Assembly (NCBI GenBank): GCA_963678675.1
Contig: OY783191.1
Span: 24,076,955-24,140,954, forward strand
From: Xiphydria camelus
Taxonomy: Eukaryota > Arthropoda > Insecta > Hymenoptera > Xiphydriidae
Direction: 5' to 3'
Length of the DNA stretch: 64,000 bases
The notes beneath the pieces were generated by a model, which was not told the origin of the DNA, searched no databases, and was given only the letters and a program-made list of their open reading frames with translations. The position numbers and the translations under genes were made by a program. Position 1 is the stretch's first letter; the number at the start of each line of letters is the position of its first letter. This document shows positions 1 to 11,515 of this stretch, in pieces.

Positions 1-245
1 TTATTTATGATTATTTCTCATCACTTCTACAAATTATTCACTACTAATTCAAAACTTTACGATTTTAAGGTTACACGAAACGTTTCGATCTCCCGAATTG
101 ACAGCTATTAGAAGAGCAGTCGACATTTTTCGTTCTTATGCAGCGCACTCGTCTGAAGCCCACTCTAACTGTACCATAAATACTGCCGAAGTCAAGAATT
201 CAGGTCGCAGCTCACCTGCGCGGTTGGCCATAGGACATGCGGTAT
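1..245. repeat. V-family repeat, terminal fragment
   Basis: This stretch runs parallel to 41.82-42.00 kb and antiparallel to 27.63-27.83 kb. Shared landmarks are CGATCTCCCGAATT, GCCGAAGTCAA, TTCAGGTCGC and the end near ACATGCGGTATA. It contains no open frame of note and joins family Q directly near 245. It is a truncated third copy of the V repeat. Confidence 0.6.
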
Positions 246-635
246 ACTGTCATAAGTAGTATCTTTACGTGTGATGAAACAATTCGTCACGGTTATTGGA
301 AGAGTATACTTATTGTTAGAGTTAAAGGTAAAATGTCTATATGGATTTCTGAAGACGACTAAGATATAAGAAAAATCCGATGGCCTGTAAATTCGAAAGC
401 GGTATGTTTTATTTCTCTAAAATACTAAAGCAAAGTGAAAAATATAAGGGCACTATAGTTTATAAATCCCTTTCAAAATATCACGAGAATAAATCAAAAG
501 TAACGTGGTTATAATTAATTAGCTCGTATCGGTATAAAATGTGAGATTTTAATTTGGTGGTAATAAAATCTATTCTCCTACATGTGTAGGTACGTATTCT
601 CCTCATGAATAGATTCCAAAAAGTAATGAAATCCC
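246..635 (+). repeat. Q-family repeat with decayed coding fragment
   Basis: This is a diverged copy of the sequence at 61735-62118 and, inverted, at 32938-33300. In translation it keeps the series CDETIRHG..WKSIL, then WIS.DD, then IRKIRW.VNSKAV, but it has an in-frame stop after the DD, so it is broken. The protein is not one I recognise. The right flank is the CCCAC end of the P element at 636. Confidence 0.6.
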
Positions 636-1499
636 CCCACAAAAACAGATTCTCTGTAATAAAAGGCGGCATGTTCATTCAGTGCCAACAAAAATTGATA
701 AGTAAAATACTCTCCAAAAAAGATTTGAAATCAATTAAGATCGCCATGTTCAAGATTTATGTATAAAAAGTAAAAGGCATCATTTGAAAGGAAAATTATT
801 GTAACTCGTTACTAAAAAATTCGACTAAGAAAATTTAGGTATAAACAAATTTTCATAAAAAAGAACTTGCCGCGTTTTTTCCTTCAAAATAAAAAATATA
901 CAGAGAATTACATCCCAGGTAGCAAGCTGACGTAAACTTGACGTCACTTTTAGGGCATATTTCGTCGGCGACGTCATTCTACCAAAAAATGACGTTTTAA
1001 TGTCGTCATTCAAGAAACGTCTTTAAGACGCCTTAAATATGACGTTAAAAAGACGTTATTTTTACGTCGTTATAAAATGTTAAAATAACTACTTATATTA
1101 TACAATATACATTGAATATTTTTATATTTCTTTATAATGTATAATATAAAAATATTTGTATAGTGTGGTCTACTTTAATTCTCGATTCTTATATCTCTGT
1201 ACCATTTTACCAGTACGTTTTTTTTGTAATAAATAAAAGTAGGATTTTTTATATTGCGGTCGTTTCTATAAACATTCATATAATTATTTATTTATTAATA
1301 TCAATTTGCGTCTATGCAAGAATATTTATCAAAAGATGCAATCATAAATTTAGAAAAATGTTGAGAAAAGAATAATACAATTATAAAATCTTATTTATTT
1401 AAGTTCTTTCTTATTGACTGAAAAAGCAACATACATTTATTCATCAAACTTCATATGAACACCAATAGTAATACTTAATACCACAGGAGCGTGCAGCAG

Positions 1500-1582
1500 A
1501 TGAGGACTCGAAAACACCGACCGATTGTCGAAGTTAAGCAGCAAAAAGTGCGGACAGTAGTTGGATGGGTGACCGCTCACGA
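1500..1582 (+). pseudogene. 5S rRNA-derived segment with internal promoter boxes
   Basis: The run contains GAAGTTAAGCAGC (1530-1542) and TTGGATGGGTGACCGC (1561-1576) at the spacing found in the 3' half of eukaryotic 5S rRNA, preceded by ACCGACCGAT, comparable to the GTCCGATCACC region. These correspond to the A box and C box of the 5S internal control region. The 5' third and the 3' terminal stem of 5S rRNA are not recognisable, so this is not a functional 5S gene. A sister copy at 61246-61325 is closer to canonical (AAGTTAAGCAGCG). Confidence 0.8.
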
Positions 1583-1587
1583 TGAAA

Positions 1588-1751
1588 AGATATACGTCAG
1601 CCCTAACCTTTCAGAGCCGTCATTTTTTACACAATCACGTTATATTTTTCGTTATCTGCCGTCAGAGCTAGATATACGTCAGCCCTAACCTTTCAGAGCC
1701 GTCATTTTTTACACAATCACGTTATATTTTTCGTTATCTGCCGTCAGAGCT
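1588..1751 (+). repeat. 82-bp tandem duplication
   Basis: Two near-identical 82-base units (1588-1669 and 1670-1751) start AGATATACGTCAGCCC and end GCCGTCAGAGCT. The duplication lies in the right subterminal zone of the CCCAGGTAG element and is absent from the sister copy at 60596-61732. Confidence 0.9.
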
Positions 1752-2050
1752 GACCTTCAAAAACCGTCATTTCGACGTTAGTGTGCTACCTGGAAAATCG
1801 CTAAAATTAAACGTCATATTTCACGTCATAAAGAACGTTAGAAAACGTCATTAAATGACGTCAGTGGGATGTGACTTTCGAACGTACTTTTAACGTTATT
1901 TATACGTTTTTTGCTGACGTCGTCTATGACCAGATCTGACCAAAAAATGACGTTAATTTCACGTTAGTTTGTTACCTGGGATTCGATGTTTATGCACTTA
2001 TGAGAGATTTTAAATAAATTCATACACTCTTATATGATACCACCAGTATA

Positions 2051-2167
2051 CCGAACGTCGCACGAGAAACCGATCAGGCGGGGGCCTACTGAATTTCTCT
2101 GAATTTGACATCGGCAGTGCAATTTATGAATCACTCTAGCACAGTCCAAGCACTGCAAATTATTCGG
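2051..2167. mobile_element. Short MITE at the centre of P
   Basis: The left end TATACCGAACGTCGCACG and the right end ATTCGGTATA form short terminal inverted repeats flanked by TA. The inner words ACCGATCAGG and GGGGGCC match the MITE at 15618-15753. Related copies sit at the same central place in P at about 32500-32600 (inverted) and 62460-62575, so this insertion predates the spread of P. Confidence 0.6.
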
Positions 2168-2434
2168 TATAGTGGACAAAATATGAAAACTTAAACGCGG
2201 CAAGTTCTTTTTTATGAAAATTTGTTTGTACTTAATTTTTTTTAGTCGAATTTTTTAGTAACGAGTTACAATAATTTTCCTTTCAAATGATGCCTTTTAC
2301 TTTTTATACATAAATCTTGAACATGGCGATCTTAATTGATTTCAAATCTTTTTTGGAGAGTATTTTACGTATCAATTTTTGTTGGCACTGAATGAACATG
2401 CCGCCTTTTTTTACAGAGAATCTGTTTTTGTGGG

Positions 2435-2741
2435 TATTTAAATACCAATCCCGCGTCGCGTTGCCCTCGCATTGCCGTCGCGTTGCCGTTCCTAGTTGCT
2501 TTGGTGAGAACACGGCCTTACAGCCTACAAATGTCGCGACGCGACTGATTGGTGATCTTGCACGCAACATACCGAGTACAGACCGCTTCGCGCCGATGCC
2601 ACACCGACCCGTGTGCGAGCATTGATACAAAATGTATAGAGCAACAACCAGTCGGTATGCTGCACGCATACCGAGCGCGGTTTTTGCTCGAAGCATACCG
2701 ACCCGTGAGAGACCGTGCTAAAGCACTCATAGCCCAGTAAC
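2435..2741. other. GC-rich segment between elements
   Basis: This is a GC-rich stretch with short repeated words (CGTCGCGTTGCC, CATACCGA, ACCGACCCGTGAGAGACCG). The part near 2480-2525 matches 27073-27127 beside a Harbinger relic, and the ACCGACCCGTG part matches about 46685. It is probably the end of a PIF/Harbinger-type element. Several short open frames cross it, but none resembles a known protein. Confidence 0.4.
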
Positions 2742-2745
2742 TTAA

Positions 2746-3676
2746 GGTATTCCTAGCGCGAGATGAAATATTACAGAGAGAATGCTAATTTTTTTGTAGA
2801 ATGGAAATGAATATCGTAAGATTATTTTTGAAAAGTTTCAGGTCCGGTTACCGGGCATTTAAGAAAGAATTTTGATTTTGAAATTAGAAAATTTAACATG
2901 TAGCCTTATGGAAGAATCCACTTTTCTATATTTTAATGCCGAAATCCTCATGTTTAAAATTTATACACATTAAATAAAACCATTTCCATATCTTCAGAAA
3001 ATTGCATAGAATCTTTTTAGTTCATAAAAATATAAGGTCACCGAATGTTTGACAAAGATATTGATGTTCATAAACAGCAAAACGTAGAGTTTTGACGATA
3101 GAATATAACCTGAAATAGAATTGGCAGCGTTGCATCGGTTGCATCAGGGTTCGTGCATGGCCGAGTGATGGCGCGACAGTAAGCAACGTTGAACGCCACC
3201 GGTGGCCATCTGAGAAGTATTGTCATTATGAATTGTAGGTACTAGCTCTAATGGTACAGAAGTGAATTTTATTATATTTTTAAAAAATGGGAGAAATTTC
3301 GATATTCAAATTCTTTTCGATGAGTAAAGATTTCGATGACTATGAGTTGGCGCCAATATTTGACCGCAGTACATTGAATTCGGTGATTTATAGAGGTTAT
3401 GTTTCAGAGCTGCACGGATATACGATTATTCTACTCAGGGCCGTACTCTTGTCATTTCATAAACCATGTGATGCGACGTTGCCAGATTTCAAATTTGAAT
3501 ATTTTTCCAAAATTTGAAAATGTAAATAATAAACTTGAATACTTATTGGCCTTATCTTATTTATTCATTATCAGTATTATAGGGAATATGAGTATATTAT
3601 ATGACGTAGAATTACTGATTTATGAGGGGCCCGCCTGTGGCACCCTTAAATATCGCTCCTACGCACTAGGAATACC
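2746..3676. mobile_element. TTAA-flanked element (piggyBac-type target)
   Basis: GGTATTCCTAGCGCG at the left and its inverted counterpart GCACTAGGAATACC at the right are each flanked by TTAA (2742-2745 and 3677-3680). A TTAA duplication with inverted ends is typical of piggyBac-like elements and their MITEs. The 931-bp interior is AT-rich. The longest open frame (3287-3514, 76 codons) is not recognisable. No DDD transposase is visible, so it is a non-autonomous derivative. Confidence 0.65.
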
Positions 3677-3792
3677 TTAAGGCGGAAAATAGGGGGTTAC
3701 TTCTCAAAAATTCCCAACAAGCTGGATTTTTGCATACACCTTCATATAAGCATTATAACTAACGTGTAAAAAGTCCCCATCGATATCGTGTA

Positions 3793-4108
3793 CCGTATGT
3801 CCGCGATCATTTGAACCATAGGAAAATTGCGAGTTTTGCATGAGCACCCCTTTGGGTCTCCTCGTCCAATAGAATCACCGGAGAAGCGTGAATGCGCATG
3901 CGTAGTCATCCGCGAGTGTGGCGTCGTCAGCAAGTTCAGATCGATTATTTCGATAACCGATCTGAACTTGCTGACGACGCCACACTCGCGAATGACTACG
4001 CATGCGCATTCACGCTTCTCCGGTGATTCTATTGGACGAGGAGACCCAAAGGGGTGCTCATGCAAAACTCGCAATTTTCCTATGGTTCAAATGATCGCGG
4101 ACATACGG
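3793..4108. mobile_element. Long-hairpin MITE, CCRTATGTCC family, copy 1
   Basis: This 316-bp near-perfect palindrome runs from CCGTATGTCCGCGATCA to its inverse, with arms of about 150 bases around a 10-15-base loop near 3955. It is flanked by TA on both sides. The other arm of the host element (about 6120) shows the uninterrupted site CGTGTATGCTTC. The arms share about 100 bases with the copy at 6285-6586. Mirror-image open frames inside it are artefacts of the palindrome. Confidence 0.9.
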
Positions 4109-4379
4109 TACGCTTCAAAAGTTATACGGGAGTCAAAGGTCAAAAAATTGGTTTTTCGTTATTAGCTCGCTTTCGATTACTCGGACGATAATTTTTTTGG
4201 TTACAAAAGTTGTAAGTAGAAAAATACTCTATAAAAAAGGTTCTTTACAATTTCCATGTAGGAGTTACCGTTTCCACAATATATGCTAAACAAATAGTCA
4301 ACGTGATGAAATAGTGCTTCAATAGTCGTACATTCGTTTCCCCACCACCTTCGCGAGGTAGAATGTAAGGAGCGTTTTT

Positions 4380-4794
4380 TTACATGAGCTCCCCAATATC
4401 CCCATATTTATTGCCAGCGGCAACTAAATCATGTTCAAAATGAATTCGATTTTTGACAGTTCTTCCGTAACTGTCATCATGATCTTCTGCTATTTTAATA
4501 ACTGAGTCTTTCATAGAAATTGTGCTTACTTGCTTTATATTTCTCCTTAGCTCTTGCCTTTTTCTTTCCTCAATTTGCTCATTAGCTTCTTCTCCGCAAA
4601 AAAAGCATAATTTCTTCAAATCAAAAGTACTTACTTAAAATATGGATAGCCACACAATTCATATTATTTAAATATTCAAAGTGTCCATCATTTCTGTCGA
4701 CACTAGCGTTTCTCACAGTTTGTAAACCATGCTCAACAACCACGGTATCGCCGACCGAAAGGGATTTACCACAAATAAAGCAATCATTCGCCAT
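4380..4794 (-). pseudogene. Broken transposon-associated double-CxxC protein
   Basis: On the minus strand an ATG at 4794 opens a 57-residue frame starting MANDCFICGKSLSVGDTVVV. It then passes through EHGLQTVRNASVDR and ends at a stop at 4621-4623. A second frame (4625 to 4380) continues with FDLKKLCFFCGEEA, then a Lys/Arg/Glu-rich stretch, then VKNRIHFEHDLVAAGNKY. The order (CxxC, GL.T+.+AS..R.D, second CxxC, DLVAAE-like end) matches a family of uncharacterised insect and cnidarian proteins usually found in transposons. The His-Cys segment expected between the halves is missing and the frame shifts there, and the usual YH..C after DLVAA is lost. It lies inside the long-inverted-repeat element at 3690-6240 and was probably that element's ORF. 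The family assignment is from memory of motif order. Confidence 0.6.
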
Positions 4795-5384
4795 TCCAAT
4801 AATTGTTCTACACTACACCCGAAACAAAACGTCCGACGTCGCCTATAAATTGCTGTTGTGACAGATATGAAGGAAGGATGTAACTGAAGGAAGGACCGAT
4901 CCGGTCAGAGAGTTACAAAGGAATCATATATTCGAGGAGCGAAATGATTACACGGAAGTACTGATTCAGAATCCTAAGCAAAGGTGAGAGTGATCGCCGA
5001 TTCGATCTGCACTGCTGAATATCTCAGGTCAAGACTTCGACGGAGACTCGAGCTCAAAAAAAGGATGTGTACGAGTTGCCGATTTCGAAGAGACTGATAA
5101 AAAGACGCAGCTCGCAAGGCGGGGGTGCGTTTCGGCTAGGGTGGTTTTTTCCATTCCGCGAAAGGAGAGGAAGGTTCCGAGAAAATAGGGAAAAAAGGCG
5201 TGAGAAAGTCTTCCGAGAGACACACAGATGTGTCAACGTTCCCTGGCGCGGTTCAAGGACACGCGGGCGTACATAAAAAAAGGCTGAATTTATGATAGGT
5301 CGACTCTGAACAGTAATAATATAACGGAGGCAAAGGGTGCCCATACTCTCCCGCGAGTCTGGTGAAAGTTGAGAAAGGATCGAG
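4795..5384. other. Upstream and GC-rich interior, no clear gene
   Basis: Next to the relic start, the minus strand has TTTATAGG about 50 bases before the ATG, a possible but weak TATA box. From 5040 to 5300 the DNA is purine-rich and GC-rich, with short open frames on both strands that show no family features. Confidence 0.3.
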
Positions 5385-5595
5385 GAACCGATTAGTCATC
5401 TATTGAATTCGTCATTTCTCCTCCTTACAAGACTGAATCAACGTTCGAATTATAACGGAATCGATTAATGAGGTTCTGCAAAAAACGGACTTTTCCGAAC
5501 ACCGTTAGGTAAATTAATCTTTCCGGGACAAGTGCGGAACCATGATATGCGCGACCTACGTTCATCAAATTGTACTCCTTTGCCGATGGCGAGAT
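5385..5595. repeat. U-family dispersed repeat
   Basis: TCATCTATTGAATTCGTCAT and TTACAAGACTGAATC are shared with 63550-63600 and, inverted, with 46420-46465. The downstream AATCTTTCCGGGACAAGTGCG matches the 63665-63700 region. It is a fragment of a repeat found at least five times in the window. Confidence 0.55.
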
Positions 5596-5666
5596 TAACT
5601 CCAGGTCCGCGAGGTATTTATAATCGATTCTTAAGATAATACTTCTGTTGCCTGTAGTAGTTTAAA

Positions 5667-5772
5667 ATTAAATTAACTTAACTTTCATTAGGTAATAAGC
5701 AGACGTGCAGCTATTCTTGGGGATGTTTGGCCTGATTATTACTTAATGAAAGTTAAGTTAAATTAATTTATA
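5667..5772. repeat. Short hairpin related to the 352-bp satellite
   Basis: AAATTAACTTAACTTTCATT and its inverse near 5745-5770 flank GGTAATAA and GCAGACGTGCAG. The ends match the hairpin units at 48.3-48.9 and 51.2-52.5 kb, but the arms are shorter. It is an isolated, partly deleted unit. Confidence 0.65.
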
Positions 5773-6244
5773 ATCGATGCTATTAAAAAGAACGAGCCGA
5801 CCTTCAGAATTCCATCTATCGTGCGACGGAATACTTGCTTTATAATACGTGACAGATGAGCCCTACTGCGCCTCGAGGTTGTTGACTTTGACGCTTTATG
5901 ACTCATCTGCTATTGCAGCACTATTTCATCACGTTGACTCTTTGTGCGGCGTATAACGTGGAAACGGTAACTCCTACGTGGAAAATGTAAAAACCTTTCT
6001 CGTAGAGTATTTTTTTATCTACAACTTCTGTAACCACAAAAATTATCATCCGACCAATCGCAAGTGAGATAATAACGAAAAACCAATTTTTTGACCTTTG
6101 ACCCCCGTATAACTTTTGAAGCATACACGATATCGATGGAGACTTTTTACACGTTATTCATAATGCTTCAATGAAGGTGTATGCAAAAATCCTGCTTGCT
6201 GCGAATTTTTCAGAAGTAAAACTAAAGTTACTGGGCTATGTCAG

Positions 6245-6648
6245 TCAGACGGTGCGACTCGTCGACGACTGTCGTCTCCGTCTACCATATGTCCGCGATC
6301 AAAGAGCCCATAGCAAAATTGCGAATTTTGCTTGAGCATCTCTGTGGGTCTCCTCGTCCAATAGAATCACCGGAGAAGCGTGAATGCGCATGCGTAGTCA
6401 TCCGCGAGTGCAGTTCGACTTCGATTTCGATTCTCGCATCTCGAAATCGAAGTCGAACTGCACTCGCGGATGACTACGCATGCGCATTCACGCTTCTCCG
6501 GTGATTCTATTGGACGAGGAGACCCACAGAGGTGCTCATGCAAAACTCGCAATTTTGCTATGGGCTCTTTGATCGCAGACATATGGTACTCTCTACAAAG
6601 TGCGACAGTTTTGTCGCGCTGCTGTCGCAGGAAAGTCGCACCGTCTGA
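6245..6648. mobile_element. Inverted-repeat element, possible PIF/Harbinger MITE
   Basis: TCAGACGGTGCGACT at the left and AGTCGCACCGTCTGA at the right are exact inverted ends. The right inner part carries several TGTCGC words. A similar end (GCAGTGCGACAAATCGGTCG) lies at 46753-46780 beside a Harbinger relic. Its interior is largely the hairpin MITE at 6285-6586. Confidence 0.6.
6285..6586. mobile_element. Long-hairpin MITE, CCRTATGTCC family, copy 2
   Basis: This 302-bp palindrome is flanked by TA, running from CCATATGTCCGCGATCA to its inverse, centred near 6436. It shares GGTCTCCTCGTCCAATAGAA and CGGAGAAGCGTGAATGCGC with copy 1 but has a different apex, so the loop region has turned over while the arms are conserved. 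Confidence 0.88.
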
Positions 6649-6850
6649 GTAAGGCCTTATCCACGTGTGAAACCGAATACTAATGCAATACACTACCATA
6701 AACATACTAATGCATCAGACATTTTTAGATACTTAAAAAAGGCCCATATTTATAGCATTACATTTTTAATAATTCGATCTGTCATATTAATAACAAATGT
6801 ACAATTTTATAGAATCGTGATTCGAATTACATTTTAGCAGGGGAAACAAA
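6649..6850 (+). repeat. PIF/Harbinger 5' flank fragment
   Basis: TAAGGCCTTATCCACGTGTG through to about 6830 matches 47096-47270, where it leads into a Harbinger-like ORF start. Here it ends before any coding sequence. It also provides the empty site for the MITE at 46804-47095. Confidence 0.6.
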
Positions 6851-7234
6851 ATCCATTCTAAGCTAGCATAAATAGTCAATTCTGATATTTCAGATCACTA
6901 AAATTTCATTAAAAAATTTCTATGGGAGGCCCCACTTTCTAAGTGCTCTCAAAATTACCGTAAAAGATGTAGAAAAGGGTAAAAAAAAACCATGAAAATT
7001 AAAAATTTCGGTTTTGAGATATAACATTTTTTATTTCCATTTTCAATAAAAATACAATATAAAAAAATATTTTTTTGAAAACCACAAAAAATACAAATTT
7101 TTCATATAATTTTTTTCATATTTTTTTAATTTAAGCCGTAAATCACGATGAAAATAAAAAAATGAGAAATATAAAAATTAATAACAGCTGAACGACTTAT
7201 GGAATCATTCTGAAAATTTAGACCAGTTTTTATA

Positions 7235-8374
7235 CAGGGTAAACCAGGTTAAACGTCATTTTTTGATATATGATAGAACAAGAAAAAAGTAGACTTTTTC
7301 ATAAGAACATTTTTTCGAAAATGTTTCCTAACAAAGATACAGGGTGTCAAAGTTTCGAGAAAAAAAAGGGTTTTCTCATCATAACTTCTAAACTACTTGA
7401 TCGATTTCCTTGAAATTTCGCATACAGACTAATGTAACACAGCTCTAAGTAATGATCAAATAATTTAAAGAAATTCTCCAGTGGCGTAGATACTGGGGGC
7501 CGGTACCCCCCTTTCCCCTTCCCAATCTTCGGCGCCACTGGATATTTTGCAAGGAAAATTTAATCATTAGATTCCCCGTTTAATTTCGAGAAAAAAATCA
7601 CACTTGCAAATTTTTGATTTATGGCTTCGTTTTTGCGATATTTATTTTAATTTATAGGGTGGCGAGCAGGCCAAAACTAGGTTGAACGTCATTAATTATG
7701 ATATATGATAGAACAACAAGAAAAAAGTATACTTTCATAAGAAAATTTGTTTCAAAAATGTTTCCTAACAAAGATACAGGGTGTCAAAGTTATGATGAGA
7801 AAACCATTTTTTTCAAAACTTTGAAACCCCCTATCTTTGTTAGGAAACATTTTTGAAAAAAATTTCCTTATGAAAGTCTACTTTTTTCTTGTTGTTCTAT
7901 CACATAACATAATTAATGACGTTCAACCTAGTTTTGGCTTGCTCGCAACCCTATAAATTAAAATAAATATCTCAAAAACCAAGCAATAAATAAAAAATTT
8001 GCAAGGGTAATTTTTTTCTCTAAATTAAACGGGGAATCTAATAATTAAATTTTCTTTGCAAAATATCCAGTGGCGCCGAAGATTGGGAGGGGGAAAGGGG
8101 GTACCGGCCCCCAGTATCTACGCCACTGGAGAATTTCTTTAAATTATATGATCACTACTTAGAGCTGTATTACATTAGTCTGTGTGCGAAATTTCATGGG
8201 AATCGATCAAGTAGTTTAGAAGTTATGATGAGAAAATCATTTTTTCGAAACTTTGACACCCTGTATCTTTGTTAGGAAACATTTTTTAACCAAATTTTCT
8301 AATGAAAGTCTACTTTTTTCTTGTTGTTCTATCATATATAAAAAAAAAAGTGACGTTTAGCCTGCTTCACCTTG
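7235..8374. mobile_element. 1.14-kb nested palindrome, CAGGGT family
   Basis: It starts CAGGGTAAACCAGGTTAAAC and ends with the diverged inverse, flanked by TA (7233-7234 and 8375-8376), and is symmetric about roughly 7810. Each arm holds two related modules, because the terminal CAGGGT..AGGTT.AACGTCA motif returns at 7661. A second, inner hairpin (about 7661-7955) therefore sits inside the outer one. Each arm also carries a CCAGTGGCG...CGCCACTGG insert of about 65 bases. No ORF is present. The 370 bases before it are AT-rich with no feature seen. Confidence 0.85.
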
Positions 8375-8379
8375 TAGGT

Positions 8380-10799
<2,420 letters not shown>

Positions 10800-11395
10800 G
10801 GTGGGAGGATGAGGCTCGCCGAAGGTCTTGCTACAAAGCCCGATACCGGAGAATCCTTGATATCATGCTACATTCCACCATCACACCTCACTTCTATCTG
10901 TCAAATAAATGATGTTCAGCGTTTCGGAAATTCGGTGATAAGTAGGGAATCGCGGCATATGCAAGTGGCTCCGAGCTCAGCTGATATCGCAGGATATTTG
11001 TCAAAAACAATAAGACCAACGATTTGAAGAAAAATTCTGGCGATAAAATGTTTTACAAATCAATATGTTATTTGTACTAATAACCGGGATATTCTCCAGG
11101 ACTTTTTCCAGGATTTTTTTAGCTGATTATTATCTGAGCCATTTTCTGGGATGTTTTCCAAAAAGGTTTTCCTGGACTTTTTCCAGGATATTTTCCGAAG
11201 TCTTTTTCGAGACATTCTTGAGAACGTTTTCCACTTCATGGTATACCATGCCGTAGGTTTTAAAGACCGGATATAGCGTATCGTAGATTTTGGGTTTCAG
11301 GTGGATCTCTTCATAATTTCCTGCGTCCAGGTACATTGCACCGTAGTATTATATATTTCGACGCTGGAAACTATAAAGGGGTAGGGGGAGTTCAC
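10800..11395 (-). repeat. Composite minisatellite plus transposase-flank, minus-strand copy
   Basis: Read on the minus strand from 11395, a degenerate 30-bp array (about 11240-11390; CCTGGACGCAGGAAATTATG-type units) is followed by a degenerate 12-bp array (about 11090-11235) that translates to four-residue steps such as ENVL-KNVS-KKTS-ENIL-EKVQ. Sequence matching 16840-17000 then runs to about 10800 (CAAATAAATGATGTTCAGC and its flanks). The same order is seen on the plus strand at 15855-17110, so both are copies of one unit. Confidence 0.7.
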
Positions 11396-11515
11396 CTAAC
11401 GCCGGACGGCACCTAGTACCGGACACTAGTAATATCTTTGAAAATACTCGCCATAAAACAAAAATATATCTCCGGCTTGGTTCTAAAAGGGTCAAAGTCA
11501 TAAAATGCATATAAC

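Larger units (their letters stand above)
914..1980. mobile_element. CCCAGGTAG element, TGACGT subtype, copy 1
   Basis: It begins CCCAGGTAGCAAGCTGACGT and ends ACGTTAGTTTGTTACCTGGG, flanked by AT on both sides (912-913 and 1981-1982). Outside it, the sequence resumes the P element, whose uninterrupted form is seen at 62119-62823. More than ten TGACGT or ACGTCA words fill both subterminal zones, including the full TGACGTCA palindrome near 935 and 1857. The centre is AT-rich and carries a 5S rRNA-like segment at 1500-1582. No transposase ORF is present. A sister copy lies at 60596-61732. Confidence 0.85.
636..2434. mobile_element. P palindromic element, copy 1 (carries nested elements)
   Basis: The left end CCCACAAAAACAGATTCTC recurs inverted at 2416-2434. 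Each arm is about 260 bases and runs inward through GATTTGAAATCAATTAAG and GAACTTGCCGCG. The centre holds a small CCGAACGTCG MITE at 2051-2167. The arms are interrupted by the CCCAGGTAG element at 914-1980. Sister copies lie at 25041-25628, 29950-32937 (split) and 62119-62823. No transposase is visible, so it is non-autonomous. A transcript across it would fold into a long hairpin. Confidence 0.85.
3690..6240. mobile_element. Element with about 320-bp terminal inverted repeats
   Basis: The block 3690-4330 (without the insertion at 3793-4108) reads as the inverse of 5910-6240. Shared words are GATTTTTGCATACACCTTCA, ACGTGTAAAAAGTC, GATATCGTGTA, GGTCAAAAAATTGG and CAACGTGATGAAATAGTGC. The arms enclose the double-CxxC gene relic at 4380-4794, so this looks like the shell of a larger transposon. 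Its true outer ends are uncertain. Confidence 0.65.

Noticed and set aside
1500..1582. Functional 5S rRNA gene
   Set aside because: Only the central and 3' internal-control part is recognisable. The 5' third and the terminal stem are missing.
3742..4165. Two 110-codon frames on opposite strands with the same peptide
   Set aside because: Mirror images produced by the palindromic MITE. They share sequence only because the arms are inverse copies.
6238..6705. Mirror-image frames containing RPIESPEKRECAC
   Set aside because: Same hairpin-family artefact as at 3.7-4.2 kb.
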